Below are positions 23,055 to 32,133 of a stretch of DNA of 35,246 nucleotides, piece after piece; positions within the stretch are counted from its first letter, which is position 1, and every line of letters begins with the position of its first letter. The translations under genes were made by a program, and so were the position numbers. Below the pieces are notes generated by a model. It was not told where the DNA came from. It saw only the letters and a list, made by a program, of their open reading frames with translations, and searched no databases. This stretch comes from a virus. The stretch covers positions 1-35,246 of the IMG/VR virus record IMGVR_UViG_3300028883_000095; one strand, given 5' to 3'.

Positions 23055-26000
23055 GTGCCGAATGTAATTTATACAATCAAAGCCGACTCGACATCGGGAA
23101 AACAGGCTCTCGGTGATTTCGGTGCGGCGCAGGACAAAGTCGCCGCAGGCGCAAATAAAATTGAGGGCGCACTTGTAAAGACGCGGAATGCCGCGCAACA
23201 GTTCGGTGCAAAACTCAAAGGCGTTCAGTTCCCGAAAAAACTGTATACGGAATTTCAGCGTTTACAGGCGGTTATTCACGCGAACAACAAGGCGATCGGA
23301 GAATTCGGCGCAAAGATGAAAAGTGCCGGGGGGAGCATCCGGGGATTCGGCGCAGAGGTGTCGGCGTTGTCGGTTGCCGTCGGTGCTGTCGGTGTCGGGA
23401 CGGTGTACGCCGCCGCTGATTTCGAATCACAATTCACAAAGATCAAAACCCTCGTCCTCGGAGTCAACGCCGACACTCGCGACCTTGAGGAAAGTGTCAA
23501 ACAACTCGCCGTTGCGACAGGTGTCGGTCCGAAGGAACTCGCCGACGCGATGTTCGTTGTCACCTCTGCGGGTGCTAGGGGCGCGGATGTTATGGACATC
23601 CTCACGCGTTCCGCGAAAGCATCCGCCCTCGGACTCGGAGAAACGGAAACGATCGCCCGTGCTGTCACGGGTGCAATGCAGGCGTTCTCGGCACAGGGAC
23701 TCACCGCGGGCGACGCAATGGACACACTGGTCGCGACAGTCCGAGAGGGAAATCTCGAAGCGTCCGACCTCGCCGGATCTCTCGGTCGTGTCGGTGCGAT
23801 CGCGTCTCAGGCGGGACTCTCGTTTCAGGATGTCGGCGGATTTATTGCGTCATTCACTCGTGCGGGTGTAAGTGCCGAGGAATCCGTCACCGCGTTGAGA
23901 GGTGTCGTCGGCGGGTTGCTGAAACCTGCGGAACAGGCGCAAGAGGCATTCGCCGCGTTCGGAACAACTGCGGGAGCGGTTCGAGATACAATCAAGAAAG
24001 AGGGTCTCGCCGCCGCAATGAACGGACTCATCGAGTCAACCGGGGGGAATTCCGAGGCTATGGCTCAATTGATCCCGAACATCCGCGCTCTTGCGGGTGT
24101 GTTGTCAACTGCGGGCGCACAGGGTGAGAGTTTCGCCGCGATCGAGGACAACATCAAACACTCGACCGGAATCCTCAACGAAGGGTTCGACCTGTTGCAG
24201 AAAGACGCGTCGTTTGCATTCAAACAAATCGTCTCTGAATTAAAAGTCGCGGCGATCGAATTCGGTGCGAATTTTCTCCCGATCGTCAAGGATTCGGTTC
24301 TCCCGGCTCTGAAATCTTTTGTTGAGTGGTTGAGTAAAATTGCGAAAGTATTCGGGGATTCTCCCCCGTTTGTGCAAAAACTCGTCCTCGCGCTTATGGG
24401 ATTGACTGTTGCGATCGGTCCTCTGTTGCTCATCACCGGATCTCTTGTCAGTGCTGTCGGCACATTGACGACCGCGTACGCGGCGGCGACAGCGGGCGGG
24501 GGTCTGTTTGCGACATCTCTCACCGCGATCTCTGCGGCGGCTCTCCCGGTTGCGGCTGTCATTGGGACGGCTCTCGCGGCGGTTGCGATCGGTCGGTTGA
24601 TTGGGAGTCTTGAGGTTTCCGGGCGTTCGATTGATCAGTGGATTCAAAAATGGCGGGGTCTCCCGGATGTCGTCGCAAACGAGGCATCAATGGTCAGCAC
24701 GACGGAGAAACTCGCGAAGGTGCTGAAAGAGGATTTCAACGTCGTAATCGAAAAAGGCTCGATGTCGGTCGAGGAATGGTCGAACAAAGTCGGTCAGGCG
24801 TATCTCGCCGCGAAAAAACAGAAAGAAGAGACCGAGGAACTCGCGAAGGTGACGAAAGAGAACACCGCGGCGGAAGAGATCGCGACGGCACAAAAGGCGG
24901 CTCTCGCAAAAGAGACGGAGTGGTTGACCGGGGCAATTGAAGCCGCCGAATCTCAGTTCGAAAAACTCGGCGGGAAAGTCCCGGAGTACACACACGAACT
25001 CGAAGACTATCAGGCGGTTGTTCATGCAATCGCTAAAGAGGAATTGCCGGATCTCGACGCGTCGTTTGATCGATCAATTGATGCGTGGCAAAAGGCACAG
25101 GACGAGGTTGACAAACTCAATAAGGAAATGGACGATTTCGCGGAAAAGGTTGATATTATTGCTGATGACAAAATCCCGAATTTTGTGACATCCGTCGGAA
25201 AAATACCGGAGAAATTCAAAGAGTCATTTACCGACGTGAAAAAAACAACCGAGGGATTCGCCGCGGATTTTACAAACTCGGTTTCGACAGTCGTCACGAA
25301 TTTTTCGCAGGCGGTCGGTGACATGATTTGGGAATGGGAAGGGTTCGGAGACGCGCTGAAAGACATTTCGAAAGAATTCATTTCGTCCCTCGTCTCAATG
25401 TTTGTCGAGTCACTGTTCAAACCTGTAATGGAAGGGATCAACGGACTGTTGTCCGGCTCGTCATCCGGCGGATCGGGGGGGATACTCGGCAGTTTATTCG
25501 GCGGATTTAAAAACTTGGGACTCGAAGGTCAAATCGGTCTCGGTGCGGCGGGTGCGATGCTTGGATTTATGACGTGGCTGAACAGCAAACCGATCGAACC
25601 GAACGGGAAAATGCCGATGGGTTCGGGATACACTCAACAGATCGAGGGGACGGATGTCATGTTCGATTATGGGTACGCGGGAGCGTCCGGGTTGATCGGA
25701 AATCAGGTTTATTCGAACGTCCCGGATCAAACAATCAGTCCGCAGGAACTCGAAAGCATGGGACTCAGTCCGTCCGATGTGGGAATGGTTGGGTTTGATT
25801 CGTGGGCGGATTTTTACGACTCACAGGAACAGGCAACCGCGGCAAATATTGCCGGGAAAAACGCGACTGAGACCCTGACATCGGCTCTCGAAAAAATTAC
25901 TTACACAGTCGACGATTTCGGTGAGGCGTTGAAAACATCACTTGACCTCGCGATCGCGACCGGGAAAGTCTCAACTCAACTTGAAAAAGCATTGACCGGA

Positions 26001-26801
26001 ACAGGGGTCAATATTGAGGCTCTCAAAGAGAACGCACTGACGGCGAAAAATATGTTTGATGCGTCGGAACAGTTCGCCTCGTTCGTTGGGGCGTTGAATC
26101 AACAGTTGCCGCAACTTGATCTCGGTCTCGAAGAATTCCTCGCGACAGGCGTGATGACCGACACACTGAAAAAATACATCACCGATCTCGGCGGAGATCC
26201 TGCGTTGTGGGCGGCATATTCGGGACTGTTCGACAAGGTCGCTGAAAATCAGGGATTCGTCGACGCGGCGGCAAACGGCGGAGTCATGGCGGGGGTCGAT
26301 TATGACAACCTCGCGTTGACTGTCGCGGACCTGATCGCAACAGACCCGGAAGCGCAACAAATCGTCGCTGATTTGATGACGGACGCGGCGAACCTGTCGG
26401 TCACTGCCGAGGAAAGAATGCAAGAGGCGGTCGACTCATTTAAAGAGGCTGTCGAAACATTTGCAGATGCAATTTATCGGAAAGAAAATCCGCGTGCGCC
26501 GTATTATGAGGCGGTGAACACAGGTCCGACACGTACTCGCCCGGAAACAACGGGGAGTACAGGGACGAGTTCAACATCGGACGGTCCGTCGATTCCTCGC
26601 CCGACAAGAGGGGGAGATGTCAGCGTCAACGTCACGATCGACTCTCCGATCACTGTCGAGGGCGCGGGTGATCTCACCGAGGAAAACATCGAGAGGTTGG
26701 CGCGAGGATTCCGCAAGGTTCTCGATGTCAACGCCGGGGGAATTGCTGACAAGGTTGCGACAACGGTCGAGACAACACTGCGCGGAAGGGGTTCAATATA
26801 A
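23055..26801 (+). CDS. Tape measure protein
   Basis: This 1248-residue protein is the largest tail gene. It has the tape measure hallmarks: alanine and glycine-rich helices, a TP901-1-type N-terminal domain (ADFESQFTKIKTLVLGV, then QLAVATGVGPKELADAMFVV and GNLEASDLAGSLGRVGAIA), and a long hydrophobic block at about residues 440-520. A long charged helical region follows, and then a Ser/Gly-rich stretch near 800. By the usual length rule (about 0.15 nm per residue) the tail would be near 190 nm. The start is GTG 23055 with only a weak ribosome site. The stop overlaps the next gene. Confidence 0.9.
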   Translation: MPNVIYTIKADSTSGKQALGDFGAAQDKVAAGANKIEGALVKTRNAAQQFGAKLKGVQFPKKLYTEFQRLQAVIHANNKAIGEFGAKMKSAGGSIRGFGAEVSALSVAVGAVGVGTVYAAADFESQFTKIKTLVLGVNADTRDLEESVKQLAVATGVGPKELADAMFVVTSAGARGADVMDILTRSAKASALGLGETETIARAVTGAMQAFSAQGLTAGDAMDTLVATVREGNLEASDLAGSLGRVGAIASQAGLSFQDVGGFIASFTRAGVSAEESVTALRGVVGGLLKPAEQAQEAFAAFGTTAGAVRDTIKKEGLAAAMNGLIESTGGNSEAMAQLIPNIRALAGVLSTAGAQGESFAAIEDNIKHSTGILNEGFDLLQKDASFAFKQIVSELKVAAIEFGANFLPIVKDSVLPALKSFVEWLSKIAKVFGDSPPFVQKLVLALMGLTVAIGPLLLITGSLVSAVGTLTTAYAAATAGGGLFATSLTAISAAALPVAAVIGTALAAVAIGRLIGSLEVSGRSIDQWIQKWRGLPDVVANEASMVSTTEKLAKVLKEDFNVVIEKGSMSVEEWSNKVGQAYLAAKKQKEETEELAKVTKENTAAEEIATAQKAALAKETEWLTGAIEAAESQFEKLGGKVPEYTHELEDYQAVVHAIAKEELPDLDASFDRSIDAWQKAQDEVDKLNKEMDDFAEKVDIIADDKIPNFVTSVGKIPEKFKESFTDVKKTTEGFAADFTNSVSTVVTNFSQAVGDMIWEWEGFGDALKDISKEFISSLVSMFVESLFKPVMEGINGLLSGSSSGGSGGILGSLFGGFKNLGLEGQIGLGAAGAMLGFMTWLNSKPIEPNGKMPMGSGYTQQIEGTDVMFDYGYAGASGLIGNQVYSNVPDQTISPQELESMGLSPSDVGMVGFDSWADFYDSQEQATAANIAGKNATETLTSALEKITYTVDDFGEALKTSLDLAIATGKVSTQLEKALTGTGVNIEALKENALTAKNMFDASEQFASFVGALNQQLPQLDLGLEEFLATGVMTDTLKKYITDLGGDPALWAAYSGLFDKVAENQGFVDAAANGGVMAGVDYDNLALTVADLIATDPEAQQIVADLMTDAANLSVTAEERMQEAVDSFKEAVETFADAIYRKENPRAPYYEAVNTGPTRTRPETTGSTGTSSTSDGPSIPRPTRGGDVSVNVTIDSPITVEGAGDLTEENIERLARGFRKVLDVNAGGIADKVATTVETTLRGRGSI

Positions 26802-27553
26802 TGGGATTTCCTGCTTATCTCTCCGAGGATTTGCTCGCGGGCATTGATTTCGACACGGATGTTTCATCGAGTTCCGAGGATTCGGACTATCCTCTCGAAA
26901 ATCTCGCTGACAGGAATCCGGCGAACGTGTTCAAATTCGAGAGTGCCACGAACGGATACATCGAATTTGATTTCGGATCAACACAGTCAATCAACACGAT
27001 CGCATTGTTGAATCATTCGTTTGATTCCGGGGACAACATCACAGTCAAGGCGGGAGCCTCTCCCGACCCGTCGACAGTGATCGCGACTTTTATATACAGG
27101 GCGCGGGACATGGTCGCTTTTTTGTCGACTGCGGAGTCCGCGAGGTATCTGCGGCTTGTATGGTCGGGAGCAACAGCGGCTCACTCGATCGGGGAAATGG
27201 TTGTCGGAGAAAGCGTCACATTGTCATCTCAATTTTCGCAGAGAATCGGGTCACAGACTGTTGAGAAAAAGATTCGCCGGGAAACTCCGAGAGGGGTCAA
27301 ATCCTCTTTCGATTTGTATTGTCTCGAACAGAGGGAATATTTGTTCCGGGAATTGTCAACGACAGAAAAAAATGCGTTTCGAACAATGCACGAGTCTCTC
27401 GGCGGGGACAGGTATCCGATGCTCTGGTTGCCGAATGTTTCAACGTCAGAGGTTTTGTACGGATACAAACAGGAAAATTTCGAGGCGCGAAGTGTGAACC
27501 ATCACCGTTGGGAGTATATTTTATCGATCACCTCGGCGAGCCGGGGCGAATGA
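26801..27553 (+). CDS. Distal tail-type protein with discoidin-like domain
   Basis: This 250-residue protein follows the tape measure gene, the position of a distal tail protein that caps the tube and starts the baseplate. Residues about 15-140 resemble an F5/8 type C (discoidin) beta-sandwich: GYIEFDFGSTQSINTIAL, VKAGASPDPS, ARYLRLVWSG and SIGEMVVG. Such folds often bind glycans. The second half (about 145-250) has a beta-rich distal tail pattern. The whole protein is homologous to the C-terminal 255 residues of the giant protein at 28042. Start ATG 26801 overlaps the tape measure stop. Confidence 0.75.
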   Translation: MGFPAYLSEDLLAGIDFDTDVSSSSEDSDYPLENLADRNPANVFKFESATNGYIEFDFGSTQSINTIALLNHSFDSGDNITVKAGASPDPSTVIATFIYRARDMVAFLSTAESARYLRLVWSGATAAHSIGEMVVGESVTLSSQFSQRIGSQTVEKKIRRETPRGVKSSFDLYCLEQREYLFRELSTTEKNAFRTMHESLGGDRYPMLWLPNVSTSEVLYGYKQENFEARSVNHHRWEYILSITSASRGE

Positions 27554-27565
27554 AAAAAGGACATC

Positions 27566-27979
27566 ATGAAAAAAATATTTTATCTATCGTTTATTTTTAT
27601 TGTCATTGTATTCGGGGGCGAGGTTTTCGCTCAAAACAAATCGATCACGTTACAGTGGACGAACAGCCCGACTCCGGGGGTTGACGGATACAATCTTTAC
27701 AGGGCGGATCATGTTGTTCCCGAATTCACAAAGGTCAACACCGAACTCATTCCGAGCGATCCGGCAGGCAAAACTGAGTTCACAGACACAACTGTCACTT
27801 ATGTCAATAGATATTATTACGTTTGCAGAGCCGTGATTTTGTGGGCTGATGAGGACACCGGGGAATCGGGAGAGGTCGAGAGCGTCAACAGCAATCAGGC
27901 GACGATGTATCTGTACCCGCCCGCTCCGAATCCGCCGACCGGATTAATAAAAAAATCCTCAACGCCCTCGGACTTTTGA
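27566..27979 (+). CDS. Secreted FN3-domain protein
   Basis: This 137-residue protein begins with a clear Sec signal peptide: MKK, then about 15 hydrophobic residues, with a likely cleavage after EVFA near residue 22. There is no lipobox cysteine. The rest is one fibronectin type III-like domain (SITLQWTNSPTPGVDGYNLY to RYYYVCRAV) and a proline-rich tail. AAGGA precedes the ATG. A signal peptide is unexpected in a virion assembly cluster; the product is presumably exported by the host cell during infection or from a prophage. A role in surface exclusion or envelope interaction is speculation. Confidence 0.7.
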   Translation: MKKIFYLSFIFIVIVFGGEVFAQNKSITLQWTNSPTPGVDGYNLYRADHVVPEFTKVNTELIPSDPAGKTEFTDTTVTYVNRYYYVCRAVILWADEDTGESGEVESVNSNQATMYLYPPAPNPPTGLIKKSSTPSDF

Positions 27980-28041
27980 ACTCCGACGGCACGAGAAAAA
28001 GGTACTAAGCAACAGAGTTCCGAAAATATTTTGAGATACCG

Positions 28042-31000
28042 ATGAGCAAAAAAACACGAGATCAAAAGAGAAAAGACCCGGACGCAACAATCCGCGCACG
28101 AGTGCCGATTCCCGGCAAACGTTCGCAGGAATACGTTCAGCACAAGGACGGTCGAATTGAGCGACGGTGTTATGCTCCGCACAACCCTCACTATTATCAA
28201 GACGAAACGGGGGAAATGCGTCCGATCGAGGTGTCTTTCAAAAAGGCGGGCAAGGACAGCAAGGGCAAAAATATAACACTGTTCGACAAAAATGTCGCGT
28301 CCGTTGGTCTGAAAAAGGGAAAGAAAAAATATCTCGGAATCCGCCCGGATTTCAATCAAAAACTGAACAAGGAATCCCTCGAATTTGATCTCGAATCCGT
28401 GCAGTTTGACGGGGTTGATGTTGATCTCGATTCCGAGGATCTCTCGTTCATAATGACGAGACAGCGGTGTCGGCAACTTGTCCCGGTCACACGTCCGATC
28501 TCATCGTTTCGAATCGAGTTCAAGTTATACGCGAAGGGACTCCGCGTCGAACACAACAAGGAACTCGACGAATTCTGGTTTTATTCAGTCGACGACGGTG
28601 CGTTCAGGTTCAGGATTCGAAAACCTGTTTTGACTGACGGGTCCGGCTCACTGCACGATTTCGGCACAGGGAGCGATCACTCACATCTCACGAGTCACTC
28701 ACTACAGGACAACGGCGACGGCTCGTTCACATACATCAAAGAAAGCACGCCGGGATTCGCAAACGCAACACTCCCGGAAAGTGATCTCTGGATTGATGCT
28801 GACACATATTACTCAAACTCGTCCGACGGCTCAATAAGTCTCAACCGTGCAGGGTTTAGTTGGTCAACTACACGCAGTCACACAGGGACATATGCGTCAG
28901 TGGACGATACAGACCCGGACGAGGCGACGGCAATGATGGGGGGGTATAGTACCTCATCATTGCGATATTACATCTCGCGTTCGTTCATGCTGTTTGACAC
29001 ATCCGGCGCGAGCAGTCCCGCGTCCGTTTCCCTCTTTGTCAGAGGTTACAATTACGCGGAAAAAGACGCGACCGTACAGCAGGGAACACAGGGGACATCA
29101 TTATCAAATTCGGATTACAACAATTTTTCCGGGTCCGCGTGGGACTCCGTGTCATGGTCGACGGGATGGAATGAGTTTGTATTCAATGGGACAGGCATCG
29201 CCGCAGTCAACACGAGCGGCGACACAAAAGTTTGTCTCCGACAAAAAGATAATGATTATGACAACGTCGCGCCGAGTACAGCGTCGACGAACTACAACAG
29301 AAACGGCGTTTATTATGCCGAATCATCGAGTGACCCGTATCTGTCAATCACAGAGTCCGCCTCTGCGCCGACAGTTACAACGTCCGCCTGTTCCGCAACA
29401 ACAGCGTCTCAAACTACCGGAAACGGGAACATCACCGCAACAGGCGGAGAGAATGCGACCGAACGCGGATTCTGTTATATGCAAGGAACATCGGGAGACC
29501 CGACAACTGCGAATGATACAGTTGCGGACACCGGGGGATCATACGGTACAGGGTCATTTTCAAAAGACATCACGGGACTGTCGTCCGGGACATCGTACAG
29601 GGTGCGCGCGTATGCCATAAACGGCGGCGGCACAGGGTACGGAACAACAGTCACCGTCCTCACGAAACCCGCCGCTCCGACAGGGGTCTCAGCGACCGAC
29701 GGAACTCACGCCGACAAGGTTGTCGTTTCGTGGACGAAATCAACAGGCGCAACAGGTTATAAAGTATACGAAGGCGCGAATTTGCTCGACACGGTCGGAG
29801 ATGTTGCATCGTATGATGACACCGCCGCCGCCGCACCGACTATCACGCCGGGGACGACTGTCGCGACCGACGGAACGCAAACCGCTCACGTTGCGCTCTC
29901 ACTCTCCGGGGCATCGACAAACAACGGAGCATCAAGGACGTACAAGGTTGTCGCGGTGAATGCAACGGGTGATAGTGCGGAGAGTTCGACAGATACAGGA
30001 TACAGGGGACCGGGAACTCTCACGTATCAATGGCAGAGATCCGCCGCCGATTCCGATGCGTCATATGGGAACATCTCCGGGGCAACATCCTCAACTCATA
30101 ATGACACCGCCGCGCCTGCGGGCGTAATCACTCCGGGGACTGCCGCCGCGACTGACGGCGCACACACGGACAAAGTCGCATTGAGTTTATCTGGTCAATC
30201 CGTCGCCGACGGAGCGGGGAGATATTACAAATGCGTTTTGAACGCGACAGGTTGCACGGAGCAAACGTCAACAGCGAATCGAGGATACAGGGGAACAGGG
30301 TCTCTCACTTATCAATGGCAGAGATCCGCCGCCGACAGTGACGCGTCATATTCAAACATTGCAGGCGGAACGACTGCGTCGTATGATGACACGGGCGCAC
30401 CTGCCGGGGTCATCACTCCGGGGGCGGCTGTTGCAACTGACGGAGATCATTCCGACAAGGTCGCTCTCTCACTCTCCGGGACATCCGTCGCCGACGGAGC
30501 GGGGAGATATTACAAATGCGTTTTGAGTGCAACAGGTTGTTCAGATCAAACATCGTCAGTTGATCGAGGATACAGGGGAACAGGGTCTCTCACTTATCAA
30601 TGGCAGAGGTCCGCCGCCGACAGTGACGCATCATACAGCAACCTCGCCGGGGCGACAACAGCGTCTCACGATGACACCGACGCTCCCGAACCTGTGATCA
30701 CTCCCGGATCTGCGGGCGCAACTGACGGAGATCATTTGACAAAAGTTGCGCTCTCGTTGTCGGGGACATCGATCGCCGACGGTGTGGGGAGATATTATAA
30801 ATGCGTTTTGAATGCGACAGGGTGCGCAGAGCAAACCGCAACCGCAAATCGAGGATATACAGGCGCGGCATCTCTCACGTATCAATGGCAAAGATCCGCG
30901 GCAGACAGCGACGCATCATACAGCAACCTCGCCGGGGCGACCGGATCAACATTCGACGACACGACGATCCCGGATCACGAGGGGAGATATTACAAATGCG

Positions 31001-32133
31001 TTTTGAACGCGACAGGTTCAACTGAACAAACGACTGCGGTCGATCGCGGGTATAAAACAACTTATCCGACCGTCACCGATCTCGTCGCCTCTCTGATTGC
31101 TGATGTCTCGGCGTTATTGACCGCGGAAGTCACCGCAACAGGCGGCGGGGCTGTGACAGCGCAGGGGTTCGTTTGGAATCTCACAGGAACGCCGACAGTC
31201 GCGGACAATGTTGTCCCGGATGAGGGCGCAGGGTTGGGGGTATTCAGTGAACTCGTGACAGGTTTGACCGCATCGACATCGATATATTGCCGCGCGTACG
31301 TGACAAATGCTCTCGGCACGTCATACTCCGGGGAGATCCTGTTCGCGACAGCCGCGCCTCTGGCGGAAGGTTTCCCGGCGTATTTTGTCGACAACCTGCT
31401 CGACGATGTCGATTTTGACGACGTGACATCGAGTTCCGAGGACACATATTTCCCGCTCGAAAATCTCGCAAACAATGAGGCGGCGAAGGTGTTCAGGTTT
31501 GAGAGTGAGGCGAGCGGGTACATCGAGATTGATTTCGGATCGGAACAAAATTTTGATTTTGTGTCGTTGCTCAATCACTCGTTTTCGGACACGGTGACGG
31601 TCACGGTCAAGGCGGGGGCATCCGCAGACCCGTCGTCCGTCGTGATGACTTTGACACATCGTGATCTCGATATGTTCAAATACACACTTTACTCAACATC
31701 CGCGAGATACGTGCGGATCGCGTGGACGGATTCCGCCGGGGCATCGGTTCACAGTATCGGCGAATTAAAAATCGGACAGGTCGTTGTCTTATCGTCTCAA
31801 TTCAGTGTGGGGTTTGTCGAGAAACTCGACGAGGGGAAACTCAGGCGATTGACACACAAAGGGGTGAGAGATTCGTTCGACCTGTACTCGCTGGACGCGC
31901 GTGAATATGAATTCGAAAATCTCAGCGCGTCACAACTCGCGGAACTCACGGAATTGCACGATGCCGTCGGGGGGGATAAGTACCCTTTTGTGTGGATTCC
32001 CGACATCGCAGAGGACGAGGTTTTGTTCGTAAAAAAATCAGGGGTTCATGAGAAACACAATGTTGATTATGCACATTACAGATCCGCGTTGACATTACGC
32101 GAAGAATCGAAAGGTGTTGAGGTGGTTGCATGA
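28042..32133 (+). CDS. Giant modular tail adhesin with Ig/FN3 repeats and C-terminal distal-tail module
   Basis: This 1363-residue protein is built of modules. Residues about 14-260 are a domain also found at the N-terminus of the next gene, with shared segments such as RVEHNKELDEFWFYS. Residues about 260-440 are a beta-rich region (DADTYY onward). About 442-545 is an FN3-like unit with ERGFCYMQG and RVRAYAINGGGTGYG. About 545-655 are further FN3/Ig-like units. About 657-1010 hold Ig-like units of exactly 95 residues (LTYQWQRSAADSDASY in each). About 1011-1107 is another FN3-like unit. About 1109-1363 is a full copy of the discoidin/distal-tail protein at 26801. Likely a baseplate or side-fibre adhesin. 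The start ATG has only a weak ribosome site. It overlaps the next gene as ATGA. Confidence 0.75.
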   Translation: MSKKTRDQKRKDPDATIRARVPIPGKRSQEYVQHKDGRIERRCYAPHNPHYYQDETGEMRPIEVSFKKAGKDSKGKNITLFDKNVASVGLKKGKKKYLGIRPDFNQKLNKESLEFDLESVQFDGVDVDLDSEDLSFIMTRQRCRQLVPVTRPISSFRIEFKLYAKGLRVEHNKELDEFWFYSVDDGAFRFRIRKPVLTDGSGSLHDFGTGSDHSHLTSHSLQDNGDGSFTYIKESTPGFANATLPESDLWIDADTYYSNSSDGSISLNRAGFSWSTTRSHTGTYASVDDTDPDEATAMMGGYSTSSLRYYISRSFMLFDTSGASSPASVSLFVRGYNYAEKDATVQQGTQGTSLSNSDYNNFSGSAWDSVSWSTGWNEFVFNGTGIAAVNTSGDTKVCLRQKDNDYDNVAPSTASTNYNRNGVYYAESSSDPYLSITESASAPTVTTSACSATTASQTTGNGNITATGGENATERGFCYMQGTSGDPTTANDTVADTGGSYGTGSFSKDITGLSSGTSYRVRAYAINGGGTGYGTTVTVLTKPAAPTGVSATDGTHADKVVVSWTKSTGATGYKVYEGANLLDTVGDVASYDDTAAAAPTITPGTTVATDGTQTAHVALSLSGASTNNGASRTYKVVAVNATGDSAESSTDTGYRGPGTLTYQWQRSAADSDASYGNISGATSSTHNDTAAPAGVITPGTAAATDGAHTDKVALSLSGQSVADGAGRYYKCVLNATGCTEQTSTANRGYRGTGSLTYQWQRSAADSDASYSNIAGGTTASYDDTGAPAGVITPGAAVATDGDHSDKVALSLSGTSVADGAGRYYKCVLSATGCSDQTSSVDRGYRGTGSLTYQWQRSAADSDASYSNLAGATTASHDDTDAPEPVITPGSAGATDGDHLTKVALSLSGTSIADGVGRYYKCVLNATGCAEQTATANRGYTGAASLTYQWQRSAADSDASYSNLAGATGSTFDDTTIPDHEGRYYKCVLNATGSTEQTTAVDRGYKTTYPTVTDLVASLIADVSALLTAEVTATGGGAVTAQGFVWNLTGTPTVADNVVPDEGAGLGVFSELVTGLTASTSIYCRAYVTNALGTSYSGEILFATAAPLAEGFPAYFVDNLLDDVDFDDVTSSSEDTYFPLENLANNEAAKVFRFESEASGYIEIDFGSEQNFDFVSLLNHSFSDTVTVTVKAGASADPSSVVMTLTHRDLDMFKYTLYSTSARYVRIAWTDSAGASVHSIGELKIGQVVVLSSQFSVGFVEKLDEGKLRRLTHKGVRDSFDLYSLDAREYEFENLSASQLAELTELHDAVGGDKYPFVWIPDIAEDEVLFVKKSGVHEKHNVDYAHYRSALTLREESKGVEVVA
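30001..31050 (+). repeat. 285-bp tandem coding repeats (four units)
   Basis: The segment encoding LTYQWQRSAADSDASY recurs at 30019, 30304, 30589 and 30874, giving an exact spacing of 285 bp (95 codons) each time. Each unit includes GRYYKCVLNATG and a V-I-T-P-G segment, except the last, which is shortened. The high nucleotide identity between units indicates recent duplication or gene conversion. They encode Ig-like domains of the adhesin. Confidence 0.85.

Noticed and set aside
30001-31050. Regular repeats that could suggest a CRISPR array
   Set aside because: The 285-bp period is in frame and encodes Ig-like domains; no short palindromic repeats or unique spacers are seen.
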